DNA of 7,631 nt from positions 1 to 7,631 of the forward strand of contig USQE01000045.1 of NCBI GenBank assembly GCA_900556675.1. Reading direction: 5' to 3'. Shown in pieces: positions 1-7,242 of the stretch (the stretch's first letter is position 1; each line of letters opens with the position of its first letter). Source of the stretch: an uncultured Collinsella sp. (GTDB lineage Bacteria > Actinomycetota > Coriobacteriia > Coriobacteriales > Coriobacteriaceae). The translations under genes were made by a program, and so were the position numbers. The notes under the pieces were generated by a model. It worked only from the letters and a program-made list of their open reading frames with translations, did no database searches and had not been told where the DNA came from.

Positions 1-357
1 CGTCGCGGACCACAGCCCATGCAGGTTGCAGTAGGCATAGACGGTACCGGTCTTGGAACCGCCAGCGAAAAACGTCGTGGGCTTCATGCCGGGCTCAAGG
101 TAATGGACCTCCAGGCGGCCCTCGGCCTCAAGCGCGATCCACTCGATGTAGTGCTCGGGCAGCATGGGGTGCTCCGTCGAGCCCACGCGCGCGCGAATGA
201 CGTGGCCGTCGCGCTCGATCTCGACAACAGGCACGTGCTTCTCGTGCGCCGCATCCTCGGTGTTTGCCGTCAGCTCCGTGCAGCCGGCAGGGGTCGCAAC
301 GCCGTCGCCAAGGGCGGCAACGAGCTTGCCGTCGGAGTCCTTAAAGAATTTCGCCAT
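1..357 (-). CDS. Superoxide reductase (desulfoferrodoxin/neelaredoxin family), 3' end cut by window edge
   Basis: This cytoplasmic non-haem iron enzyme reduces superoxide to hydrogen peroxide using electrons usually supplied by rubredoxin, a common oxygen-defence route in strict anaerobes. The 119 visible residues begin MAKFFKDSDGKL. The catalytic domain is complete in its ligands: His41 in the EKHVPV motif (with the preceding Glu39-Lys40 pair), His63 in EHPM, His69 in EHYIEW, and Cys110 and His113 in the CNLHGLW motif. The N-terminal ~35 residues align in length with the desulforedoxin domain of two-iron enzymes but have only one cysteine (Cys26) instead of four, so the second iron centre should be absent, as in the Treponema pallidum type (class III). 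Family members end one to a few residues after CNLHGxW, so very little is missing. The start at 357 is fixed by an AAAGGAG ribosome site six bases upstream. It lies 166 bases downstream of the helicase gene on the same strand. Family assignment is secure; the physiological electron donor cannot be seen. Confidence 0.93.
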   Translation of the reverse strand, partial: MAKFFKDSDGKLVAALGDGVATPAGCTELTANTEDAAHEKHVPVVEIERDGHVIRARVGSTEHPMLPEHYIEWIALEAEGRLEVHYLEPGMKPTTFFAGGSKTGTVYAYCNLHGLWSAT

Positions 358-363
358 GATGTT

Positions 364-370
364 CTCCTTT
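364..370 (-). promoter_or_regulatory. Ribosome binding site of the superoxide reductase gene
   Basis: On the minus strand AAAGGAG is followed by six bases and then the ATG at 357-355. The match and spacing are near ideal and support this start codon. Confidence 0.8.
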
Positions 371-379
371 GCTGATGTG

Positions 380-408
380 CCAATATTCCTAATGCTTCTT
401 ATGCCCAA
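380..408 (-). promoter_or_regulatory. Weak candidate promoter for the superoxide reductase gene
   Basis: The intergenic stretch at about 381-403 is clearly richer in A and T than the surrounding sequence. On the minus strand a TTGGGC (403-408) is separated by 17 bases from TATTGG (380-385), each matching the sigma-70 consensus at only three of six positions. The location just upstream of the ribosome site is right, but the match is poor, so this is a guess at where transcription might start. I saw no clear PerR or Fur-type palindrome. Confidence 0.2.
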
Positions 409-463
409 AGGTAGGCGAACCATCCACGGCATGGCAAATGAACACATAACGGGTGAGGCATGC

Positions 464-499
464 GGTCGGGCCGGGACGAACCGGCGACCTGGCCCGACC
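464..499 (-). terminator. GC-rich hairpin downstream of the SNF2 helicase gene, possible weak terminator
   Basis: GGTCGGGCC at 464-472 is a perfect inverted repeat of GGCCCGACC at 491-499, giving a 9-bp GC-rich stem with an 18-base loop. It begins 24 bases beyond the helicase stop codon, where a terminator would be expected. On the minus strand it is followed by GCATGCCTCACCCG, with no run of T, so it does not look like a standard intrinsic terminator. It may be a 3'-end stabilising hairpin or a partial block to readthrough into the superoxide reductase gene. Confidence 0.35.
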
Positions 500-523
500 C
501 GGCAGCCCCCATCCCGTGCGCAG

Positions 524-3500
524 CTAGCGACCGTCGCCACCGAGCAGTGCCAGAACATCCTCGCGCGTGAACAGTGCCGATGAGATGCCATCGCCGCCGA
601 GCACGCTGTTAACCAGATCGCGCTTGGACTCCTGCATCTGCATAATGCGCTCCTCGATCGTGTCCTTGGCGATGAGCTTGTACACGGTCACGGTGTGCTG
701 CTGGCCAATGCGGTGGGCGCGATCGGTCGCCTGGTCCTGCGCGGCCACGTTCCACCACGGGTCGTAGTGGATGACCACGTCGGCAGCCGTCAAATTAAGG
801 CCAACACCGCCCGCCTTGAGCGAAATCAAGAACACCGGCACCTCGCCTGCCTGGAACTGCGCAACCATCTTGGCGCGGCTCTCCTTAGACGAAGCGCCCG
901 TGAGCTTAAGGAAGGCGATGTCCTCCTTAGACAGGCGCTTGCCGATGATATCGAGCATACCCGTAAACTGGCTGAACAACAGGATGCGATGCCCGCCGTC
1001 GAGTGCGCCGTGCACGAGCTCCATGCACGTATCGAGCTTGGCGCTCCCCGCCTTGTAATCCTCGTAGTGAAGACGCGGGTCGCAGCAGATCTGGCGCAGC
1101 TTGGTGAGCTCGGCGAGCACCTTGAGCTTATCTTTCTTAAACTCCCCGGCCTCGCGGTGCTGCACCTGCTGGGCGATGCGGTCTTGGTTGGCCAGGTAGA
1201 GCTTGCGCTGTTCGCCGGCAAGCTGCGCCATCACCGTATCCTCGATCTTCTCGGGCAGGTCGGCCACCACATCTTCCTTGACGCGACGCAGCACAAACGG
1301 CGACACGAGCGCCTGCAGACGAGCGGCACTGTCGCCCTCGGCATGTTCGACGGGACTCTCAAAGCGCTTGGCAAATGAGTCGCGCGTGCCCAGAAGACCC
1401 GGCATCAAAAAGTCGAAGATACTCCAAAGCTCGGACAGGCGGTTTTCGATGGGCGTTCCCGTCAAGGCAAAGCGCACGCCGGCCGGCAGGCGCTTGGCGG
1501 CGCGCGCCACCTGCGTGAGCGGGTTTTTAATGTACTGGGCCTCGTCGAGCACTACGCGGGCAAAGTCCTGCTCGACATATTCGTCGATGTCGCGACGCAT
1601 GAGGTCATACGACGTCACGACCACGTTGTGCTCGGCGGCACCGGCAATTTGCACGCGACGCTGGGCCTTGGCGCCCACGATGGCACACACATCAAGCGAG
1701 GGAGCGAAGCGCTCCAACTCGGCAGCCCAGTTGTACACGAGCGACGCGGGGCATACCACGAGCGTGGGCTTAGCGTCCCCCGCCTCCACGCGCGCCAGGA
1801 TATGTGCGATCATCTGCAGTGTTTTGCCCAGACCCATATCATCGGCCAAAATGCCGCCAAGGCCCAGATGCTCGAGCGAGCCGAGCCACTGGTAGCCGTC
1901 GACCTGATAGCCGCGCAGTGTGGCCTTGAGCGAGGCCGGCACCGTAAAGTCCATCTTGCCGAGCGTGTCCAGGCGTTCAACGGTGCGACGGAATGCAGCG
2001 TCGCGATCGGCTTCGAGCTCGGGCGTGCGCGCAAGCATGCTGTCGACGAACAGGGTGCTCGACGCGGGAAGCGACACGCCATCGAGCAGGTCGACGGCAT
2101 CGACGCCCAAGTCGTCGGCAAGGCCAAACGCAGCGCGGGCACCTTCATCCAGGCGAACGATGTCACCCGATGTGAGACGTGCAAACGTCTGGTGGCGCTT
2201 GTAGGAGTCGAGGTAGATGGCAAGGTCTGCCGCCGAAAGGCCGCTTGCGCCCAGTTCGACGTCGAGCAAGTTGTTCTTGACGGTCGCACGCACCGAGAGC
2301 TTGGGCGCAGGACGGACCGAGATCTGGCGCAGGCGGTCGCTGAGCATGACCTCGCCCAGCTCGGACAGGGCAGACAGGCCCTCGGTCAGCAAGTGGAACA
2401 GGCTCTCGTCATCGCGCTCCTCAAACGCCAGGCCGCCCTCGTAGAAATCGAAGTACAGGGCCGCCGTGTCCATAACGCGAAACTCCGCCACCGTATCGCG
2501 GGGCGGAACGCCGGGGCGTTGCTCTTCGAAAGGACTACCCGGAGCACCAAGACTAAAGAGATCTGCCGACCAATCACCGTAGGCCACTGTAATCTTGCAG
2601 GTCACAAGGCCATCGTCGACGCCAATCGCCATGGCAAAGCTCGGCTCGGGCGCCACGGCATCGAGCGCGGCGGCGCGAATGTCGGGGGCGGTCAGGTCGG
2701 TGTAGTCGCGCAAGATAGGCAGCGCCATGCGGCAGAACTCGCCAACCTGGTCGGCGGCGATATGGACCGGCGTGCGGCAGGGCAACAAGCGCGACAGGAA
2801 CGGTGCCGCATGCTGGGCAAACGCCGTGTCGGTACGGCGCGCGCGGCGCGTATCGACCAGATAGGCTGCGTCACCAGCGACAAAGCAGTACATATCGGCC
2901 GGAAGGCGCAGGTCATAGCTGCCTCCCGCCGCCGGTGCAATCTTGGCGGCAAGGAGCGGCGGGCGCTTGGCCGGGACTTCGCCCTCCCCCTGCGGCGACG
3001 GCTCGACCGCCACCTCGTAGGCGCGATGCGTCGTCGTCCCCCGCGACCAAGCAGGCTCAAAGGACAGGGTCCTGCCACACAGCAGGTCCAGCACGGACAC
3101 GATGGAATACTCGGATACCGGCAACTGACGCTCGGCGACAAAACCGCTGCGGGCAAAGTCATACGATGCCGAGCGCGAGCTCGTAATATCGCCTAGGTAG
3201 GCGACCGTCATTGCGATAAAGTCGAGCAGCTTTGTCGACACGTCATCGAACGCCTCGGGCACATGGACAAACGTAAGCTTCTTACCATAGGAGAACGTAC
3301 CGCCGCGCACATAGGCATCGGCCATGCCGTCGATATCCTTAACCACGTAGGACACCGAACCGCAGCGAATGCGAAACTCAAGCGCCCAGTTAAAGCGATC
3401 GGCAAACAGCGGATTGTAGTACGGCACCAGCGAGGGCTCCAGCACCGCTTTGGGCGCATCGGGGTCAATGGTGCCGGCGAGCTTGCGACGCATGGCCACG

Positions 3501-4009
3501 AGCTCATCCATGCGCGCGTCCGAAAGATCGGAAAGCGCCGCCACAAGGCTTGGGCTCGTGGGGACGGGCGCCGGGAAGGGAAAGTTGGGATTGACCGCAG
3601 ATGCGGTGGGCGCGGGACGGGCGGGCTGCTTGGACTGTGCGGGCGGTACCGTAAACGTGCGGACCGGCGTGCGCAAACCCTCGACGGGCTCGGCGCCGCT
3701 GGCATCCAGATACGCTAGCGCCGTGGCGATGGCGTGCTTGCACATGCCGGAATAGCGGAAGGCGGCCGGGCAATCGCAATCGTAGTCGATAACCTCGTGC
3801 TCGTCCATGTCGAGCGCCACGTGCGTCTTGTACAGGTCGCCGCGCGAGCCGCGCACTGTACCCTCGATGTGCACGTTTTTGGAGAAGCGCGAGCCGGAAT
3901 CTTCGAACGACAGCACGGCACCGTTGAGCATGAGCGAGCGCCCCTTCATAAAGGTACTGCTGAGCGCCGCCTCCTTACGAAGCGCCTGCACAAACGTCCC
4001 CTGTGCCAT
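524..4009 (-). CDS. SNF2-family DNA translocase/helicase with N-terminal SWIM zinc finger
   Basis: This is a 1161-residue cytoplasmic ATP-dependent DNA translocase of superfamily 2, SNF2/RapA-like group. Numbering from MAQGTF: a SWIM zinc-binding motif CxCx9CxH (Cys78, Cys80, Cys90, His92); a Pro/Ala-rich linker at about 121-153; a long middle region (about 190-680) resembling the bacterial SNF2-associated domain; then two RecA-like lobes. Visible ATPase motifs are I (DDMGLGKT, 723-730), II (DEAQ, 822-825), III (LTGTP, 849-853), V (AGGVGLNLTAAD, 1066-1077) and VI (QATDRAHRIGQ, 1093-1103). All are intact, so it should hydrolyse ATP. The frame is open a further ten codons upstream to a TTG, but the ATG at 4009 has GGAGGA just before it and is the better start. 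It begins 38 bases after the dnaE stop, suggesting co-transcription. Its cellular role is not known from sequence; DNA repair or replication-fork or transcription-complex remodelling are possible. Nothing around it suggests a phage-defence cluster. Confidence 0.95.
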   Translation of the reverse strand: MAQGTFVQALRKEAALSSTFMKGRSLMLNGAVLSFEDSGSRFSKNVHIEGTVRGSRGDLYKTHVALDMDEHEVIDYDCDCPAAFRYSGMCKHAIATALAYLDASGAEPVEGLRTPVRTFTVPPAQSKQPARPAPTASAVNPNFPFPAPVPTSPSLVAALSDLSDARMDELVAMRRKLAGTIDPDAPKAVLEPSLVPYYNPLFADRFNWALEFRIRCGSVSYVVKDIDGMADAYVRGGTFSYGKKLTFVHVPEAFDDVSTKLLDFIAMTVAYLGDITSSRSASYDFARSGFVAERQLPVSEYSIVSVLDLLCGRTLSFEPAWSRGTTTHRAYEVAVEPSPQGEGEVPAKRPPLLAAKIAPAAGGSYDLRLPADMYCFVAGDAAYLVDTRRARRTDTAFAQHAAPFLSRLLPCRTPVHIAADQVGEFCRMALPILRDYTDLTAPDIRAAALDAVAPEPSFAMAIGVDDGLVTCKITVAYGDWSADLFSLGAPGSPFEEQRPGVPPRDTVAEFRVMDTAALYFDFYEGGLAFEERDDESLFHLLTEGLSALSELGEVMLSDRLRQISVRPAPKLSVRATVKNNLLDVELGASGLSAADLAIYLDSYKRHQTFARLTSGDIVRLDEGARAAFGLADDLGVDAVDLLDGVSLPASSTLFVDSMLARTPELEADRDAAFRRTVERLDTLGKMDFTVPASLKATLRGYQVDGYQWLGSLEHLGLGGILADDMGLGKTLQMIAHILARVEAGDAKPTLVVCPASLVYNWAAELERFAPSLDVCAIVGAKAQRRVQIAGAAEHNVVVTSYDLMRRDIDEYVEQDFARVVLDEAQYIKNPLTQVARAAKRLPAGVRFALTGTPIENRLSELWSIFDFLMPGLLGTRDSFAKRFESPVEHAEGDSAARLQALVSPFVLRRVKEDVVADLPEKIEDTVMAQLAGEQRKLYLANQDRIAQQVQHREAGEFKKDKLKVLAELTKLRQICCDPRLHYEDYKAGSAKLDTCMELVHGALDGGHRILLFSQFTGMLDIIGKRLSKEDIAFLKLTGASSKESRAKMVAQFQAGEVPVFLISLKAGGVGLNLTAADVVIHYDPWWNVAAQDQATDRAHRIGQQHTVTVYKLIAKDTIEERIMQMQESKRDLVNSVLGGDGISSALFTREDVLALLGGDGR

Positions 4010-4013
4010 CACT

Positions 4014-4019
4014 TCCTCC
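4014..4019 (-). promoter_or_regulatory. Ribosome binding site that decides the helicase start
   Basis: On the minus strand GGAGGA lies four bases before the ATG at 4009-4007. The upstream in-frame TTG at 4039 lies only eight bases past the dnaE stop and has a poor ribosome site, so the ATG is preferred. Confidence 0.75.
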
Positions 4020-4047
4020 AATCTCGCGCGGACCAGCAAGGTCGCCC

Positions 4048-7000
4048 TTAGATCACCGTCACTCTGCCTTGGTTGCCCACGATGGCCTTTGCCTCTGCCA
4101 ACAACGGAATCGAGCGTGCGTTGACCTTGGCCGGTACCTCGGCACGCAGTACGCGCCCGTCCACCTGCTCGATAAAGATCTCCACGCGGTCGCCGCCCGG
4201 GTTGGTGGTAAGCACCGTGGCAAGACGCGCCATATTGCCCTGGCTAAAGCGGTTGTTGGGCACCATGACCTCAAACACCTTGGGCTTGTTGCTCTCCTCG
4301 TTGAGCTCAAGCGGCACAATCTCCTGCGCGATGATCTGGTCGCCGCGGTCCGAGCGCTCGAGCTTGCCCTTAATGCGCACAAACGCATCGGACAGCTGTG
4401 CACCGGTCTCGGGATCGACCTCGCCGTACAGGTACCCCTCGGCCTCTTTATAGGTCTTGGGGAACACCACGACGGTGGCCTCGCCTTCCATGTCCTCGAG
4501 CTGCACGATGCCCATGGGGTCGCCGTTTTTGGTCACGCGCTTGGACACGCTCGAGACCATACCGGCCCACCACAGCGCCTTGCCCTCGGGAATCTCCTGG
4601 TTGATGGTACCGCCCGTGGGGTTTTGCACCTCGTAGCCGGTGTCGATCTGCGAGAACGAGAAGTCGCGCGCTTTGCTAAGTGCATACTCAAACGGGCGCA
4701 GCGGGTGGTCCGAGACATAGATGCCCAGAACCTCCTTCTCCTGGCTCAGCTTAAGGTGGCGGTCCCACTCCTGGCCATCCGGATCGGGCACGCTCACCTC
4801 AAAGCCCGAGCCCTCAACGTCGCCAAACATATCGAAGAACGACGTCTGGCCGCTCGCGCGATCCTTCTGGCGCTTTACCGCGGCGTCGATGATGTTCTCG
4901 GGGTTGTTCTTGTCCACAAAGTGCATCATCTGGCGGCGTGGATAGCCCGTGGAGTCGAAGGCGCCTGCCTTGATGAGCGATTCGATCACGCGACGGTTGG
5001 CCTGGCTCGAGTCCACGCGCTCGACAAAGTCGTGCAGCGTCTTAAACGGACCGCCTGCCTCGCGCTCAGCGATAATCGCCTGCGCCACGCCGGTACCCAC
5101 GCCTCGAATGCCGGCCAGACCAAAGCGCACGCCCTCCTTGGTAGCCGTGAACTCGGTGCCGGACTCGTTGACATCTGGCGACAGCACGGGGATGCCGTCG
5201 TGACGGCACGCCGAGACGTAATGCACGATCTTGTCGGTCTTGCCCGTGTAGGACGTCAGAACGGCCGCCATGTACTCGTGCGGATAGTGCGCCTTGAGCC
5301 ACGCCGTCTGCATAACCAGGATGGCGTAGCCAGCGGAGTGCGACTTGTTAAAGGCGTAAGATGCGAACTCGAGAACATCGTCCCAAATCTTCTGGGCGAC
5401 CTCGCGCGTGTAGTTGTTCTTGATAGCGCCGTTCATCCAGTGGTCGTAGGTGGTCTCGTCCGAGCCATCCTCCCAGTGGAGCACCGTCGACGTGAGCAGC
5501 TTGATCTTTTTCTTAGCCACGGGCTTACGGATACGCGAGTCCGATTCGCCCTTGGAGAAGCCGCACATCTCGACGGAGATGAGCATAACCTGCTCCTGGT
5601 AGACCATAGTGCCGTAGGTTTCGCCCAGGATGTCGTCCAGGCGGTCGTCGTAGGAGACGGCCGGCTCCTTGCCGTTCATACGGTTGATGTAGGACGAAAC
5701 CATGCCGGCGCCCAGCGGGCCCGGGCGGTATAGAGCGATCAATGCCACGACGTGCTTGTACTCGGTGGGCTTCATATTCTTGATCGTGGCCGTCATGCCG
5801 GCGGACTCGACCTGGAAGACGCCGGCAGTGTGGCCGGAACCCATGAGCTTAAAGATCTCGGGATCGTCAAAGGGGATCTCTTCCTCTTTGATGTCGATGC
5901 CGAAGTTCTTTTTGATGTTTGCCTTGGCCTTGGAGATAACCGTCAGCGTGCGCAGGCCCAAGAAGTCCATCTTGAGCAGGCCAAGGCGCTCAATTTCCAC
6001 CATGTTGAACTGGGTAACCGGCAGACCATCATTGGTGGAAAGCGGCACATACTCGGTAGCCGGTTCGCGGGTAATCACAACGCCCGCCGCATGAGTGGAA
6101 GCGTGACGCGGCATGCCCTCCACTTTCAGCGAGGTATCGATCAGCTCATGCACCTGGGGTTCAGCGTCATACATTGCTTTCAGGTCCGGCGAAACCTCCA
6201 GCGCATGGTTCAGCGTCATTTTCAGTTCAGTAGGAATCAGCTTGGCCACCTTATCCACGTCCTGGTACGGCATACCCATCACACGGCCGACATCGCGCAC
6301 GGCGGCGCGCGCCGCCATCGTGCCGAAGGTGACGATCTGCGCCACATGGTCGGCGCCGTATTTGCGGATGACGTAGTCGATCACTTCCCCGCGCCGCTGC
6401 ACGCAGAAGTCCACGTCGATATCCGGCATGCTCACGCGCTCGGGGTTGAGAAAGCGCTCAAAGTAGAGGTTATACTGCACGGGATCGACGTCCGTGATGC
6501 CGAGGCAGTAGGACACGACGCTCCCGGCGGCGCTCCCGCGCCCGGGACCGACGGGGATGCGCTGGCGCTTGGCGTAGCCGATGAAATCGCTGACGATGAG
6601 AAAATAGTCCACAAAGCCCATGCGCCGGATCATATCGAGCTCGTACTCCATGCGCCCGTGCACCTCCGGCCGGTCGCCGTAGCGGCGGGTAAAGCCGCGC
6701 TCGCACAGCTTCGTGAGATAGGCGTCGGCGTCCGTCTCCCCCTCCGGGAGCAGGAAACGCGGCAGGTGATAGTGCCCGAAGGTGAAATCAAACCGGCAGC
6801 GGTCTGCGATGCGCTGCGTGTTTTCCACGGCGTCCGGATATTCGTCAAAGAGCGCGCGCATCTCCGCCTCGCTCTTGAGGTAGAACTCGTCGTTCGGAAA
6901 GCGCAGGCGCTCGGGGCTGTCGAGCGTCTGCCCGGTCTGGATGCACAGCAGCACGTCCTGATCGTAGGCATCCTGCTTTTTGATATAGTGCACGTCGTTC

Positions 7001-7242
7001 GTCGCCGCGAGCGGGATGCCCGTCTCCCGGTGGATGCGCAGCAGCGCCGCGCGCACGCGCGCCTCGTCGGTCATGCGGTGGTTTTGCAGCTCGAGGTAGA
7101 AGTTCCCCTCGCCGAACAGCGCCTGCAGCTCCACGGCGCGCGCCTTGGCAGCCTCATAATCGCCGCGCAGGATCGCGCGCGGAATGTCGCCCGCGACGCA
7201 GCCGCTCAGACAGATGAGCCCCTCGGCGTGCTCACGCAGCAG
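4048..7242 (-). CDS. dnaE: DNA polymerase III alpha subunit, N-terminally incomplete and apparently mosaic
   Basis: This is the catalytic subunit of the replicative polymerase (C-family). Numbering from the ATG at 7539, DnaE sequence begins near residue 100. The PHP domain starts only at EGLICLSGCVAGDIPR (106-121), a point near residue 135-140 of a normal DnaE, so the HxH motif and other first metal ligands are missing; the later NDVHY (181-185) is kept. The polymerase core is intact: GPGRGSAAGS (331-340), catalytic Asp373 and Asp375 in MPDIDVDF, and Asp525 in LLKMDFLGL. Next come a helix-hairpin-helix segment (about 805-827), a likely sliding-clamp motif QTSFF (898-902), an OB fold (about 983-1075) and the normal C-terminal domain ending RVTVI. 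Upstream it is fused in frame to FtsH sequence, most likely an assembly artefact. Codon use appears to change near 6300 and 5960. The part below about 5960 shares its style with the helicase gene that follows 38 bases later. Function is certain; integrity as one natural gene is doubtful. Confidence 0.93.
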   Translation of the reverse strand: MLREHAEGLICLSGCVAGDIPRAILRGDYEAAKARAVELQALFGEGNFYLELQNHRMTDEARVRAALLRIHRETGIPLAATNDVHYIKKQDAYDQDVLLCIQTGQTLDSPERLRFPNDEFYLKSEAEMRALFDEYPDAVENTQRIADRCRFDFTFGHYHLPRFLLPEGETDADAYLTKLCERGFTRRYGDRPEVHGRMEYELDMIRRMGFVDYFLIVSDFIGYAKRQRIPVGPGRGSAAGSVVSYCLGITDVDPVQYNLYFERFLNPERVSMPDIDVDFCVQRRGEVIDYVIRKYGADHVAQIVTFGTMAARAAVRDVGRVMGMPYQDVDKVAKLIPTELKMTLNHALEVSPDLKAMYDAEPQVHELIDTSLKVEGMPRHASTHAAGVVITREPATEYVPLSTNDGLPVTQFNMVEIERLGLLKMDFLGLRTLTVISKAKANIKKNFGIDIKEEEIPFDDPEIFKLMGSGHTAGVFQVESAGMTATIKNMKPTEYKHVVALIALYRPGPLGAGMVSSYINRMNGKEPAVSYDDRLDDILGETYGTMVYQEQVMLISVEMCGFSKGESDSRIRKPVAKKKIKLLTSTVLHWEDGSDETTYDHWMNGAIKNNYTREVAQKIWDDVLEFASYAFNKSHSAGYAILVMQTAWLKAHYPHEYMAAVLTSYTGKTDKIVHYVSACRHDGIPVLSPDVNESGTEFTATKEGVRFGLAGIRGVGTGVAQAIIAEREAGGPFKTLHDFVERVDSSQANRRVIESLIKAGAFDSTGYPRRQMMHFVDKNNPENIIDAAVKRQKDRASGQTSFFDMFGDVEGSGFEVSVPDPDGQEWDRHLKLSQEKEVLGIYVSDHPLRPFEYALSKARDFSFSQIDTGYEVQNPTGGTINQEIPEGKALWWAGMVSSVSKRVTKNGDPMGIVQLEDMEGEATVVVFPKTYKEAEGYLYGEVDPETGAQLSDAFVRIKGKLERSDRGDQIIAQEIVPLELNEESNKPKVFEVMVPNNRFSQGNMARLATVLTTNPGGDRVEIFIEQVDGRVLRAEVPAKVNARSIPLLAEAKAIVGNQGRVTVI
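4834..4848 (-). other. Sliding-clamp (beta) binding motif within DnaE
   Basis: These 15 bases encode QTSFF, located between the helix-hairpin-helix region and the OB fold. This is where DnaE proteins carry the internal QxxLF/QxSLF-type pentapeptide that docks into the beta clamp. Phe replaces the usual Leu at position four, an acceptable variant. Assignment is by position and pattern only. Confidence 0.6.
5925..5995. other. Probable mosaic breakpoint inside dnaE, left
   Basis: This stretch encodes the near-invariant block around RLGLLKMDFLGLRTLTVI, which includes the third catalytic Asp. On the upstream (higher-coordinate) side leucine is almost entirely CTG, often as CTG-AAA pairs. From the TTG at 5961-5959 onward leucine also uses TTG, CTA, CTC and CTT, as in the rest of the left portion. 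The change is in synonymous codons while the protein stays in frame, as expected if two dnaE sequences were joined at a conserved word. Confidence 0.45.
6255..6345. other. Probable mosaic breakpoint inside dnaE, middle
   Basis: The block encodes HVAQIVTFGTMAARAAVRDV and the following GRVMGMPY, strongly conserved among DnaE proteins. On the right, leucine is a CTC/CTG mixture and GC is very high; on the left, from about 6240, the sequence becomes visibly less GC-rich, with ATT CCT ACT GAA CTG AAA style codons and seven CTG in a row among leucines. The exact crossover cannot be placed because the block itself is conserved. Confidence 0.35.
7225..7242. other. Joint between FtsH-like and DnaE-like sequence
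   Basis: The 18 bases encode LLREHA. Read from upstream, this fits the end of the FtsH C-terminal helix (AYAKCEALLREHA, normally followed by D-x-L). Read from downstream, it fits the DnaE segment just before EGLICLSGC. The two homologies therefore meet on a shared short word with the frame preserved. Confidence 0.8.

Noticed and set aside
19..583. Plus-strand open frames opposite the superoxide reductase and the intergenic gap
   Set aside because: They oppose a clear superoxide reductase gene with full ligand set and strong ribosome site, and their translations resemble nothing known.
1628..3196. Long plus-strand open frame (522 codons) opposite the helicase gene
   Set aside because: It lies wholly antisense to a gene with intact SNF2 motifs. 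Its translation is low-complexity, rich in Arg, Ala, Gly and His, with no recognisable domain. Long antisense frames are expected in GC-rich coding DNA.
4010..4039. Upstream TTG as the start of the helicase gene
   Set aside because: It would add ten residues but has a poor ribosome site, while the ATG at 4009 has GGAGGA at good spacing.
4003..5733. Long plus-strand open frame (576 codons) opposite dnaE
   Set aside because: It is antisense to the well-conserved DnaE polymerase core, and its translation is rich in Leu, Val, His, Arg and Ala, as mirrored codons produce. No family features or ribosome site support it.
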